Positions 24,207-32,354 of a DNA stretch of 64,000 bases are shown piece by piece. The position numbers and the translations under genes were made by a program. The notes under the pieces were generated by a model. The model was not told where the DNA came from. It was given only the letters and a program-made list of their open reading frames with translations, and did not search any database. The DNA is taken from NCBI RefSeq assembly GCF_012034175.1, contig NZ_JAATEJ010000001.1, positions 248,001 through 312,000 of the forward strand, in the 5' to 3' direction. The stretch's first letter is position 1. Each line of letters starts with the position of its first letter. Origin of the DNA: Actinacidiphila epipremni (GTDB taxonomy: Bacteria; Actinomycetota; Actinomycetes; Streptomycetales; Streptomycetaceae).

Positions 24207-27005
24207 TTACACCCACGTCCTGGGGCGGAAACGGTTGGCCCGCTCCACCAGTTCGATCCTCGTACCGCCCTGCTGGGCGAGCCTGGCAAGGACCCGGTAC
24301 GAGCGCTCAAGGCCGAACCGCAGCCCCCGCTCGGTCAGTTCGGCCCCCAGCAGCCCGGCGGAGCCGGACACCGACGACGGTACGCCCGCGGGCGCCGCCG
24401 CGCGGTCCCCGACACGGCCGGCCAGCACCCAGTCCAGCGCGCTGCCCAGCACCTCGGTGGCCAGCTGCTCGCGCCGGTCGGAGTCCAGGCCCTGCCGTTG
24501 CAGCGCCTCCACCTGCGCGCCCGCCGCGTGCAGGTCGGCCAGCAGCGGCTCGTGCGGCGAGCGGTCGCGCAGCCGGGCGCGGATCGCGGCGACCCGCGCG
24601 GCGGTGTAGTGGATGGACGACTCCGGCACCGACTCCAGCGCGGCCACCGCGCCGGCCCGGTCGCCGGCGGCCAGCAGCACCCGGGCCAGGCCGAAGGCGG
24701 CGCTGACGTAGCTGTGGTCGGTCGTCCACACCAGGCGGTAGTACTCGGCGGCGTTGTCGAGCTGCCGCAGCACCTCCGCGCACACCCCGAGCGCCAGCTT
24801 CGGCGCGGGCTCGCCCGGGAAGGCGTCGTAGACCGCGTCGAAGCTGAGCGCCGCGGTCTCCTGGTCGCTGGTGCACAGCGCCGTCATGCCGCGGTGCCAC
24901 ACCACCCGCCAGTCGGCGTTGTCGTCGGGGTCGGCGAGCGCGCCGAGCACCTGCCGGGCGCCGCGCGCGTCGCCCAGCTCCAGCCGGGCCCGCACCTCGC
25001 GCAGCCGCCGCTCCACCGAGTCGACCGGTGCCGACTGCAGCGCGGCGACCAGCTCGGCGGGTGCGGCGGCCGAAAGGCCGGCCAGGAAGCCCGCGTTGGG
25101 GTCGCCCGGGTCCACATGCGGCACCGGCAGCGCCAGGACGGCCGCGGTCGTCTCCAGCCGCGCCACCACCGGCAGCGGCGGCGGCGCCGTCCAGCCCGCC
25201 GCGCCCTGCACCGCCGGATACCCGCCGCCGTGGCCGGCCGTGAGCTGCCCGGGGACCGCGCCGGGCGGCAGCTGCTGCCCCGGCACCTGCCCCGGTGCCT
25301 GCGCCCCCGCCCCCGCCCCCGTCCCCGTCCCGGCGGCCTTCGCGGCCTTGTCGCGGCGTCTGGACGCCTTCTCCAGCGCCCGGTCGGCGCCCAGCGCGGA
25401 GGTGTCGCCGGCCACCGGGCGTACCAGCTCGGTGTCCACCACCCGCAGCTCGGGACCGAACAGCGTGGACAGCGCCGGCCGCTGCACCCCGGTCTCCAGC
25501 GCCACGATCTCCCGCAGCACGCCCAGCAGTTGCTCCGACATCTCCTCGGCGGACGCGAAGCGCTTGTCCGGGTCGGGGTCGGTGGCCCGCACCAGCAGCC
25601 GGTAGAAGGACTCGTAGCGGGAGAAGACCTCGATGTTCGCCGGGTCCGGCAGGCTGTCGACGTAGACGTTGGTGTAGCCCTGGAAGTCGAACGTCAGCAC
25701 CGCGAGGGTGCGGGCGACGGTGTAGAGGTCGGAGGCGACCGACGGGCCGACCTCGGCGACCTCGGGCGCCTGGTAGCCGACCGTGCCGTAGATCGCCGAC
25801 TCGGCGTCGTCCATCCGGCGGACCGCGCCCATGTCGATGAGTTCCAGCCGGTCCTCGGTCTGGATGGCGTTGTCGACCTTGAAGTCGCAGTAGAGCAGGT
25901 TGCGGCTGTGCAGATGGCCGAGCGCCTCCAGCGCCTCGATCGCGAACGCGATGGCCTGCGTCACCGGCAGCGGCTCGCGCCTGCCGTCGGGTGTGCGGCG
26001 CTCGTTGGCGATCTCCTTGAGGGACTTGCCGCCGACGTACGCCATCACGATGTAGCCGTCGAGGGTGCCGGTGCGCTGGTCCAGGTGCTCGACGAAGTTG
26101 TAGATCCGCACGATGTTGGGGTGCTCGATCTCGGCGAGGAAGCGCCGCTCGGAGACGGCCGCGGCCAGCGCGTCCTCGTCGCCGGTGTCCAGCAGGCCCT
26201 TGAGCACCACCCAGCGGTCGGAGACCGCGCGGTCCACCGCCAGGTAGATCCAGCCGAGCCCGCCGTGCGCCAGGCACCCCACCACGTGGTACTGCCCGTG
26301 CACCACGTCACCGGGGCGCAGCTTGGGCGTGAAGCTGTACGGGTGGCCGCACTTGGTGCAGAAGCCCTCGGTACGGCCCGGGCGGTCGCCGCGGCTGCGG
26401 CCCACCGGCGCCCCGCAGTCGCTCTTGCTGCAGTAGCGCTTGCGCTCGGGCACCTCGGGGTCGGCCAGCACCGCCGCCGCGGGGTCGGGGCGCGGCACCG
26501 GCGGCACGGTGACCAGGCCCGCGCCGAGCTTGCCGCGGGTCGGCCCGGAGGGGCCCGAGCGGCTGCTGCGCACCGACACCGAGCGGCCGGTGGCCGAGCC
26601 CGCCAGGGTCTGCGACAGCCGGCCGGACACCGAGCGCCGGGAGGCGCGCGAGGAGGACCTGGACGACCGCGAGGAGGTCGAGCCGGACGTACGGCCCGAG
26701 TCACCGCCGGGGGCGCCCGGGGCGCCCGGGGCGCCCGCGGTGGCCGGGGCGTGCGCCGGGGGCGCGGGGACGCCGGGCGCGGCGGGACCGGGGGTGGCGG
26801 AGACCCCGGAGATCGCGGAGACGCCCGGCGCCCCGGCGGGCGCGGCAGGTCCGGCAGGTTGAGCAGGTCCGAAAACCCCGGCGATTCCGGCCCGGGACGC
26901 GGGCGGCGCGGCGACCGGCGCGAGCCCGCAGGTGTCGCAGTACAGCTCGCCGCCGCCCACGTCCTCCAAAGTCCCGCCGCAGCCCGGACGTTGGCACTTG
27001 CTCAC
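24207..27005 (-). CDS. pknG: PknG-like serine/threonine protein kinase
   Basis: A 932-residue soluble kinase with the PknG layout. An N-terminal zinc ribbon (Cys4, Cys9, Cys23, Cys26) is followed by a long Ala/Pro linker with a Ser/Arg-rich stretch (about 103-155) and a rubredoxin-like pair (Cys192, Cys197, Cys216, Cys219). The kinase domain starts near 240. Lys269 in V-V-L-K is the likely ATP-anchoring lysine. The catalytic loop Y-C-D-F-K-V-D-N has Asp374 but no Arg before it, so it is a non-RD kinase. D-M-G replaces the usual DFG, and the C-terminal 350 residues are TPR-like helices. In mycobacteria PknG senses amino-acid supply and phosphorylates GarA. The GTG start has GGGGGAG upstream. 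Confidence 0.92.
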   Translation of the reverse strand: MSKCQRPGCGGTLEDVGGGELYCDTCGLAPVAAPPASRAGIAGVFGPAQPAGPAAPAGAPGVSAISGVSATPGPAAPGVPAPPAHAPATAGAPGAPGAPGGDSGRTSGSTSSRSSRSSSRASRRSVSGRLSQTLAGSATGRSVSVRSSRSGPSGPTRGKLGAGLVTVPPVPRPDPAAAVLADPEVPERKRYCSKSDCGAPVGRSRGDRPGRTEGFCTKCGHPYSFTPKLRPGDVVHGQYHVVGCLAHGGLGWIYLAVDRAVSDRWVVLKGLLDTGDEDALAAAVSERRFLAEIEHPNIVRIYNFVEHLDQRTGTLDGYIVMAYVGGKSLKEIANERRTPDGRREPLPVTQAIAFAIEALEALGHLHSRNLLYCDFKVDNAIQTEDRLELIDMGAVRRMDDAESAIYGTVGYQAPEVAEVGPSVASDLYTVARTLAVLTFDFQGYTNVYVDSLPDPANIEVFSRYESFYRLLVRATDPDPDKRFASAEEMSEQLLGVLREIVALETGVQRPALSTLFGPELRVVDTELVRPVAGDTSALGADRALEKASRRRDKAAKAAGTGTGAGAGAQAPGQVPGQQLPPGAVPGQLTAGHGGGYPAVQGAAGWTAPPPLPVVARLETTAAVLALPVPHVDPGDPNAGFLAGLSAAAPAELVAALQSAPVDSVERRLREVRARLELGDARGARQVLGALADPDDNADWRVVWHRGMTALCTSDQETAALSFDAVYDAFPGEPAPKLALGVCAEVLRQLDNAAEYYRLVWTTDHSYVSAAFGLARVLLAAGDRAGAVAALESVPESSIHYTAARVAAIRARLRDRSPHEPLLADLHAAGAQVEALQRQGLDSDRREQLATEVLGSALDWVLAGRVGDRAAAPAGVPSSVSGSAGLLGAELTERGLRFGLERSYRVLARLAQQGGTRIELVERANRFRPRTWV

Positions 27006-27181
27006 GGTCTCCCCCTCAGCCTTTCCCCTGGTGTGCCCGCAGCCGGCGCGCCCGCCGCGGAGCCTCGGCCCGGCCGCCGGCGGCGGTACCCGCACCCCCT
27101 ACGACGGCCGTACCCTACGCGCCGGTTGCGAATGCCGAGCCAACTCGAATGGACGCAGGGGAATTCTCCCGCCGCTCCGGG

Positions 27182-28471
27182 TCACCGGCGGTCCTGCGGC
27201 GGACCCTGCGGGCGCTGCGCGCCCGACTCCGCGACGGCGTCCTGGTAGCGGCGCACCGCCCGGTCCGCGGCGGCCAGGTCGCACGGCGCGCTCCACAGCA
27301 GCCGCCGCGCCTGGTCGTACCGCTCGATCAGCAGCGGGTCCTCGGCCAGCCCCAGCCGCGCCACCTTCGCGCGGTAGGCGTCCAGCCGGCCGCGCAGCTC
27401 GGCCCGTACCGCCAGCGGCGCGGTCACCGCGGTCAGCGACTCCCTGGCCCGCAGCAGCTCGTCGTCGGCGTGCTGCTCCAGGCTGTCCAGCAGCGGCGAG
27501 AGCCGGTGCCATTGCGTGGTCCTGGCGAAGTCCTCGGCCGCCGCGAGCTGTTCGTGCAGCGCCGAGGCCGGGCCGCTGACCGCGGGCACGTCGGAGGCGA
27601 GGATCTTCGAGAGCACCTCGACGCGGGCGCTGCGCGCCTCGGTGAGGGTGCGGTCGGCGCGCGAGAGGACGTCGCGCAGCCGGGCGAGCCGGTGCTCGGC
27701 GTCGTCCCTGACGTGCAGCACCGCCTCGACCTCGCGGCGGATGTCCTCCAGGCGCCGCCCGGCCTGCTCGTAGCGCGAGGTGTCGGGGCGGCCGGGCGGG
27801 GGCGTCGCGGCCCAGAAGGACAGCGGGTCGGACACCGCCTGCGCCCGCAGCTCGGTGAGGTCGGCGACCAGCGCCTCCAGGTCGTCGCCGGCCGGGTGGG
27901 CGCCGGGCCGTACTCCTATCGAGTGGGCAAGCGAGCGCACCCGCTGGGTCTCCGCGGCCAGTAAATCGATCCTGGCCGGCAGCGCGGACCACACCGAGTC
28001 GGCCGCGGCGACGGTCTCCATCGCCTGGTCGTACCAGGCGTTCATCCGGCCCAGGATCTGCTCCAGGCTGAGCCGTTCGGTCAGCCGGGCGGGGCCGGTC
28101 AGCGAGCGGGCGTGGTCGGGCAGGGCGGCGCCGGTCACGGTGACGCCCTCGTCGCGCAGCAGCTCGGTCAGCTCGCGCAGCTCGGTCTGCGTCGGCCAGC
28201 GGCGCCGGGCGCGCAGCTCGCGGGCGGTGCCCAAGGCGTCGGTGTACGCCTCGAAGTGCGTCCACAGCGCGGTGATCGCGGCATCGGTGGCGGCCCACCG
28301 CTCCTTGGTCACGCCGGTCAGCTCGGCGCCCTCCAGCAGCCGGCGGCCCGAGTGGTCCTGGAGCGACAGCAGCGAGGACTCGATCGCCTCGTGCTCGGCG
28401 GCGAGCCGCACGAGGGCGCGGTCGACGTCCTCCCGCCCCATCACCGGCCCGGAACGTCCCGCGACCGCCAT
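27182..28471 (-). CDS. Helical protein of unknown function between GlnH-like and PknG-like genes
   Basis: A protein of about 429 residues, almost entirely predicted helix, rich in Ala, Arg, Glu and Leu. Its heptad-like stretches suggest a long coiled-coil bundle (for example A-L-V-R-L-A-A-E-H-E-A-I-E-S-S-L near the N-terminus). It has no signal peptide, membrane segment, cysteine cluster or nucleotide motif. It lies between the binding-protein gene (29 bp away) and the kinase gene (176 bp away). Position suggests it joins the membrane sensor to the soluble kinase, which is pure inference. Start candidates are GTG 28489, ATG 28471 (GAGAGAGGG upstream, chosen) and ATG 28441. Confidence 0.8.
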   Translation of the reverse strand: MAVAGRSGPVMGREDVDRALVRLAAEHEAIESSLLSLQDHSGRRLLEGAELTGVTKERWAATDAAITALWTHFEAYTDALGTARELRARRRWPTQTELRELTELLRDEGVTVTGAALPDHARSLTGPARLTERLSLEQILGRMNAWYDQAMETVAAADSVWSALPARIDLLAAETQRVRSLAHSIGVRPGAHPAGDDLEALVADLTELRAQAVSDPLSFWAATPPPGRPDTSRYEQAGRRLEDIRREVEAVLHVRDDAEHRLARLRDVLSRADRTLTEARSARVEVLSKILASDVPAVSGPASALHEQLAAAEDFARTTQWHRLSPLLDSLEQHADDELLRARESLTAVTAPLAVRAELRGRLDAYRAKVARLGLAEDPLLIERYDQARRLLWSAPCDLAAADRAVRRYQDAVAESGAQRPQGPPQDRR

Positions 28472-28499
28472 CACGCCCTCTCTCTCCACCTGCCCCGGC

Positions 28500-29459
28500 C
28501 TACTGGTACAGCGGCGCCGGCGGCTTCATCCCCGGCAGGTGCGGCTGGAGCCAGTGGTTGTACGACGCCGTCCACCTGCCGTCGGTGCGGTAGGCGGCGA
28601 GCACCTTGTTGACCCGCCGCACCAGGTCGGTGTCGGCGAGGTTCATGGCCACACCGTACGGCTCCGAGGTGACCGGGTGCCCGGCCAGGTGCACGTTCGG
28701 GTCCTGGGCGGCCTGTCCGGCACCGAGCGCGTTGTCGGTGAACACCGCGTCGGCCTCGCGCAGTTGCAGCAGCACCAGGCAGTCGAGCTGGTTGTCCACC
28801 GGGACCACCGTGGCTCCGTGCGCGCCCTTCTTGAGCTCGTCGTCGCCGGTGGAACCGGTCGCGGTGCAGACCCTCTTGCCGTTGAGCGAGTCGTCGAAGC
28901 CGGTGATCGCCGGGTCGGCGGTGAGTATCTGCTGGCCGGCGGTGAAGTAGGCGGTGGAGAAGGCGACGTCGGCGGCCCGCTCGCAGTTGACGGTCATGGT
29001 GCGGACGACCATGTCGACCTTGTGGCTCTTTATCGCGTCGATACGGCCGGCGGTGGGCACGGTCAGATACTGCACCGCGTTCTCGTCGCCGAGGATGTCC
29101 TTGGCGATGGCCTTGACGATGTCGATGTCGAAGCCGGCGAAGTCGCCGGTCGCCGGGTCGCGGAAGCCCCACAGGTAGCTGTTCTGGTCGACGCCGACGA
29201 CGAGCTTGCCGTGCGCCTTGATACGGGCCACGGCGGCGCCGTCGACGCTGCCCTTCGCGGGGTCGAGGCTGCGGACCGGCCCGGTGCACGCGGCGTCGTC
29301 CGTCGCGGCGGCGTAGCCGGCCCGGGCGGCGGGGCCGCGGTCCGTCGCGGCGGAGGACGCCGCGTCGTCGCCCAGCGGGACGAGGGTGCCCAGGACGGCC
29401 AGCGTGCAGGCCGCCACCATTCCCGCGACCCCGCCCCATCCGCGCCGATGCCGTCTCAC
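28500..29459 (-). CDS. glnH: GlnH-like amino-acid-binding protein
   Basis: A 319-residue periplasmic-type substrate-binding protein of the polar amino-acid family. The mature part begins near A-A-R-I-K-A-H-G-K-L-V-V-G-V-D-Q-N-S-Y-L-W-G-F-R-D, then G-F-D-I-D-I-V-K-A-I-A, both hallmarks of glutamate/aspartate-binding proteins. The N-terminus has an Arg-rich n-region and a hydrophobic stretch to about residue 32. A possible lipobox (V-A-A-C, Cys18) makes a short lipoprotein signal, so lipid anchoring is plausible but not sure. No transporter permease or ATPase gene is adjacent, so it probably acts as a sensor with the GlnX-like protein rather than in uptake. The GTG start follows GGGAGACGGACG. 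Confidence 0.87.
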   Translation of the reverse strand: MRRHRRGWGGVAGMVAACTLAVLGTLVPLGDDAASSAATDRGPAARAGYAAATDDAACTGPVRSLDPAKGSVDGAAVARIKAHGKLVVGVDQNSYLWGFRDPATGDFAGFDIDIVKAIAKDILGDENAVQYLTVPTAGRIDAIKSHKVDMVVRTMTVNCERAADVAFSTAYFTAGQQILTADPAITGFDDSLNGKRVCTATGSTGDDELKKGAHGATVVPVDNQLDCLVLLQLREADAVFTDNALGAGQAAQDPNVHLAGHPVTSEPYGVAMNLADTDLVRRVNKVLAAYRTDGRWTASYNHWLQPHLPGMKPPAPLYQ

Positions 29460-29488
29460 CGTCCGTCTCCCTTCCGCCCTCGCCGCCC

Positions 29489-30940
29489 TCACCGGTACTC
29501 CGACAGCCGGCGGCCGATGCCGAACAGCGCGGCCAGCGCGCCGAGCACCGCCAGCACCGCCGCGCCCAGCGGCAGCAGCGTCAGGGCGTCCCGGCCGCTG
29601 TTCGCCGCGTCGTTGAACTCCTGCTGCTCGTGGTCGATGGCCTTGCCGAGGCTGTCGTCGACCGCGTCGAAGGAGCTGCCGGTCGTCGCCGACGCCGGCA
29701 CTGCCTTGCCGCTGCTGTCCTTGCCGCCGATGACCTCGGCGACCGCCGTGGTGTAGTCGCCGTCGTCGTCGCTCTTGCGCTCCGCGGTGTGCCGGGCGCG
29801 CCATGTCCGCACGTCGGCGATCGCGTCCTGGACGGGGGCGCGGCCCGCGTCGTTGTCGGCGAGCCGCAGCGCCTGCGCCAGTTCGCCGCCGACGCCCTTG
29901 GGGTCCGCGCCGGCCAGCGTCGTCATGCCCTGGTCGTAGCTCTTGATGTACTTGTCGCCCGAGCCGCGGGCCACCAGCGTCAGGTTCTCGTCGCCGCGGG
30001 CCTGGAGCACCAGGATGCGGGCGTTGTTGAGCACCTGCACCGAGCGTGCGCCATGGGCCGAGGAGTTCTTCAGCTCCATCCGCGCCACGGTGTGCCCGGC
30101 CGCCAGCCACAGCAGCACCACCGCGGAGGCGGCGGTCGCGGCGAGCATGCCGCGGTTGAACACCCGGTTGGTGCGCCGGTAGTGGCGGCGCTGCGCCCAC
30201 ACCAGCACGCCGAGCGCGACCACGCCCAGCGCCCAGGAGGCGTACGGCAGCGCCTTGGCGTGCTCGTAGTCGCTGGCCAGCCGGGCGTTCTCGATCGTGT
30301 ACAGCTTGTCGGCGGTGTCGAGCAGGCCGCCTTCCTTGCGCATCTGGGTGTTGGCGTAGCGCAGATAGGCGCCGCCGACCGGCAGGCCCACCCGGTTGTC
30401 GGCCTGCGCCGTCGCCACCAGCGAGACGTACTGCGGCAGTTGCTTGTTGAGCGCGGCGATCTGGGCGCGGGCCTGCGCGGAGCCGCCACTGGTGGCCGCG
30501 GCCTGGGTGATCAGCTTGGTGGCGTTGTCGATGTCGCGCTGGTACTGCTCCGACACGCTCTGGGGCGGCTGGCCGCCGACCAGGAAGCCGCCGGTGACGG
30601 TCGCGTCGGCGTCGGCGAGGGAGCGGTGGATCTCGGCGGCGGTCGCGCTGAGCGGCGCGCTGTGCTCGACCACGTTGTCCGCGGCCCGGGCGCGGTTGTC
30701 GACCTGCCAGGCGGTGACGGCGCCGAAGGCGATCACCAGCAGCGCGAGGGCGGCGCCGATGATCCGCAGCCGGCCCGGCTCGGTCGTCGCGGCGGCGCGC
30801 AGCCGCGCGCTCTGCTCGGCCCAGGCGCTGCGTCCGGCGGGCGTGACGGAGGTGGGCTGCGGCGCGGTGCCGCGCGGCGCGGGGATGCCCGCGCCGGAAC
30901 GCACGTCGGGGACCTGATGGCCCGTCGGTGTGTGCGTCAC
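29489..30940 (-). CDS. glnX: GlnX-like four-helix membrane sensor
   Basis: A 483-residue membrane protein with segments near 59-79, 232-250, 264-283 and 455-475. This places two helical extracytoplasmic domains (about 80-231 and 284-454) outside, with short cytosolic N- and C-terminal regions and a basic 13-residue inner loop (R-R-H-Y-R-R-T-N-R). The topology and neighbours match mycobacterial GlnX, which passes aspartate/glutamate binding by GlnH to cytosolic PknG. It has no kinase or methyl-accepting domain of its own. It is the first gene of the seven-gene cluster. The GTG start has GGGGGAGGG upstream. Confidence 0.85.
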   Translation of the reverse strand: MTHTPTGHQVPDVRSGAGIPAPRGTAPQPTSVTPAGRSAWAEQSARLRAAATTEPGRLRIIGAALALLVIAFGAVTAWQVDNRARAADNVVEHSAPLSATAAEIHRSLADADATVTGGFLVGGQPPQSVSEQYQRDIDNATKLITQAAATSGGSAQARAQIAALNKQLPQYVSLVATAQADNRVGLPVGGAYLRYANTQMRKEGGLLDTADKLYTIENARLASDYEHAKALPYASWALGVVALGVLVWAQRRHYRRTNRVFNRGMLAATAASAVVLLWLAAGHTVARMELKNSSAHGARSVQVLNNARILVLQARGDENLTLVARGSGDKYIKSYDQGMTTLAGADPKGVGGELAQALRLADNDAGRAPVQDAIADVRTWRARHTAERKSDDDGDYTTAVAEVIGGKDSSGKAVPASATTGSSFDAVDDSLGKAIDHEQQEFNDAANSGRDALTLLPLGAAVLAVLGALAALFGIGRRLSEYR

Positions 30941-31283
30941 GTACCCTCCCCCGAGTCCGGCGTGCCGCGGTCACGGCACGTCACGCTGTAGGCGCCAGTA
31001 TGGCGGCAGCCCGCGGCATACCTCCAGCGACCGTGTGATCTTGTTCCGGTCACTACCCGCCCCCGACCGAACACACGCGCCCCGTACGGGTTCGGTTCCC
31101 GCACCACCCGACTGGCCGCGCCCGCGGCGGTGTTCATCCCGTTTACCTATCAGACGCCACCCGTTCGCCCACCCGCACCCTCCCCGCCACGCACCGGCGC
31201 CCGGCCCGTACCGCCCCCGGGGGAGCGGGCGGTACGGGCCGGGCGCGGGGCCGGCGGGCGGGCGCCGGGGCACTGACGCCAGG
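30941..31283. other. Intergenic region ahead of the GlnX/PknG cluster
   Basis: This region should hold the promoter of the seven-gene leftward cluster. A small inverted repeat, CGTGCCG/CGGCACG (30961-30967 and 30974-30980), lies 21-40 bases before the glnX start and could be a leader hairpin or operator half-sites. The far end (31198-31245) is the terminator of the sugar operon, listed separately. No coding frame is credible. Confidence 0.5.
31198..31245 (-). terminator. Strong terminator of the csn-type operon
   Basis: CGCCCGGCCCGTACCGCCC (31198-31216) and GGGCGGTACGGGCCGGGCG (31227-31245) form a perfect 19-bp stem with a 10-base loop. It begins 39 bp after the leftward sugar-kinase stop. 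No U-tract follows, as is common in actinomycete I-type hairpins. It separates the sugar operon from the GlnX/PknG cluster, which reads in the same direction. Confidence 0.85.
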
Positions 31284-32354
31284 TCAGGCGTAGTGGGCGC
31301 GCAGGGCCGCGTGCGCGGCCGGCGGGGCCGCCACGTGGTCCAGGCCCAGCAGGGCCGCGCCCAGCACCGGCGGGGCGGTCACCACGCGGGTACGCGCCTT
31401 GGGCGCCCGGGCGGTGAGCCGCTCGGCGAGGGTGTCCATCAGGTACGGGTTCCGGGCGGCCATCACGCCGCCGCCCAGCACCACGTCGGCCTCCTCGTCG
31501 AGCAGGCCGAGCCGGCGCAGCGCCACCACCGCGAGCGCGGTGATCTCGTCGGCCTGCCGGGCCAGGATCGCCCGGGCCACCGGGTCGCCGGCGTCGGAGG
31601 TCGCGAACAGCACGGGCGTCAGCTCGTACTTGCGCTCGGCCGGCAGCGTCTCCAGGTGCAGCGCCTCGATGAGCGCGTACATCGACCCCAGGCCGAAGTG
31701 CGCCGGCAGCGTACGGGCCAGCTCCGTCGGCTCGCCGCGGCCGTCCTCGGCCCTGGCCGCGTACCACAGCGCCTCGTCGGCCAGGCCCGAACCGCCGCCC
31801 CAGTCACCGGAAATCTTGCCGATGGCCGGGAAGCGGGCGGTGCGGCCGTCCGGCAGCATCCCCACGCAGTTGATGCCGGCCCCGCACACCACGGCCACCC
31901 CGCGCGGCTCGTCGACGCCCGCGCGCAGGATGGCGAAGGTGTCGTTGGCGACCTGCGTGGTCAGCGCCCAGCCGCGGGCGTGCACGGCCGCCTCCAGGCG
32001 CTGCTCCTCCACCGGCAGGTCGGCGTTGGCCAGGCACGCCGAGGTGAACGCGGCCAGCGGGCGTCCGGTGTGCGCGCCGCCCGGGCCGGTGTCGAACCCG
32101 GCGTCCGCCGCCGCGCGCGCCACGATCTCGGCGAGCGCGGCGACGGCGGGCCCGACGCCGACCACCGGCGGCTGGAAGCCGCCGCCCCGGGCGGCCCCCA
32201 GGACCCGCCCGTCGGCGGCGACCAGGGCCACGTCGGTCTTGCTGTTGCCCGCGTCCACGGCGAGCACCCCGCCGGGCACGAGCGGCTGCGGACGCACCGC
32301 CTGCTGCCCCGCGGGGGAGTCCCTGCCGGCCGGCACGTTCCCGGGGAGGTTCAC
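31284..32354 (-). CDS. csnK: N-acetylglucosamine-kinase-like sugar kinase (CsnK type)
   Basis: A 356-residue kinase of the BadF/BadG/BcrA/BcrD ATPase family, which includes N-acetylglucosamine kinases. The phosphate-1 motif is in V-D-A-G-N-S-K-T-D-V-A-L-V near residues 20-32, and G-D-W-G-G-G-S-G lies in the centre. V-V-C-G-A-G-I-N-C-V-G is the adenosine-side glycine loop. It presumably phosphorylates the amino sugar released by the GH4 enzyme, whose gene it overlaps by four bases (GTGA). The GTG at 32354 was chosen for this coupling. It is the last gene of an operon ordered like Streptomyces csnR-csnE-F-G-H-K, as I recall it; the symbol rests on that order. Confidence 0.82.
   Translation of the reverse strand: MNLPGNVPAGRDSPAGQQAVRPQPLVPGGVLAVDAGNSKTDVALVAADGRVLGAARGGGFQPPVVGVGPAVAALAEIVARAAADAGFDTGPGGAHTGRPLAAFTSACLANADLPVEEQRLEAAVHARGWALTTQVANDTFAILRAGVDEPRGVAVVCGAGINCVGMLPDGRTARFPAIGKISGDWGGGSGLADEALWYAARAEDGRGEPTELARTLPAHFGLGSMYALIEALHLETLPAERKYELTPVLFATSDAGDPVARAILARQADEITALAVVALRRLGLLDEEADVVLGGGVMAARNPYLMDTLAERLTARAPKARTRVVTAPPVLGAALLGLDHVAAPPAAHAALRAHYA

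Noticed and set aside
28500..30974. Extended frame joining the GlnH-like gene to upstream DNA
   Set aside because: The upstream part is the shadow of the GlnX-like gene; the true start is the GTG at 29459 with its ribosome site.
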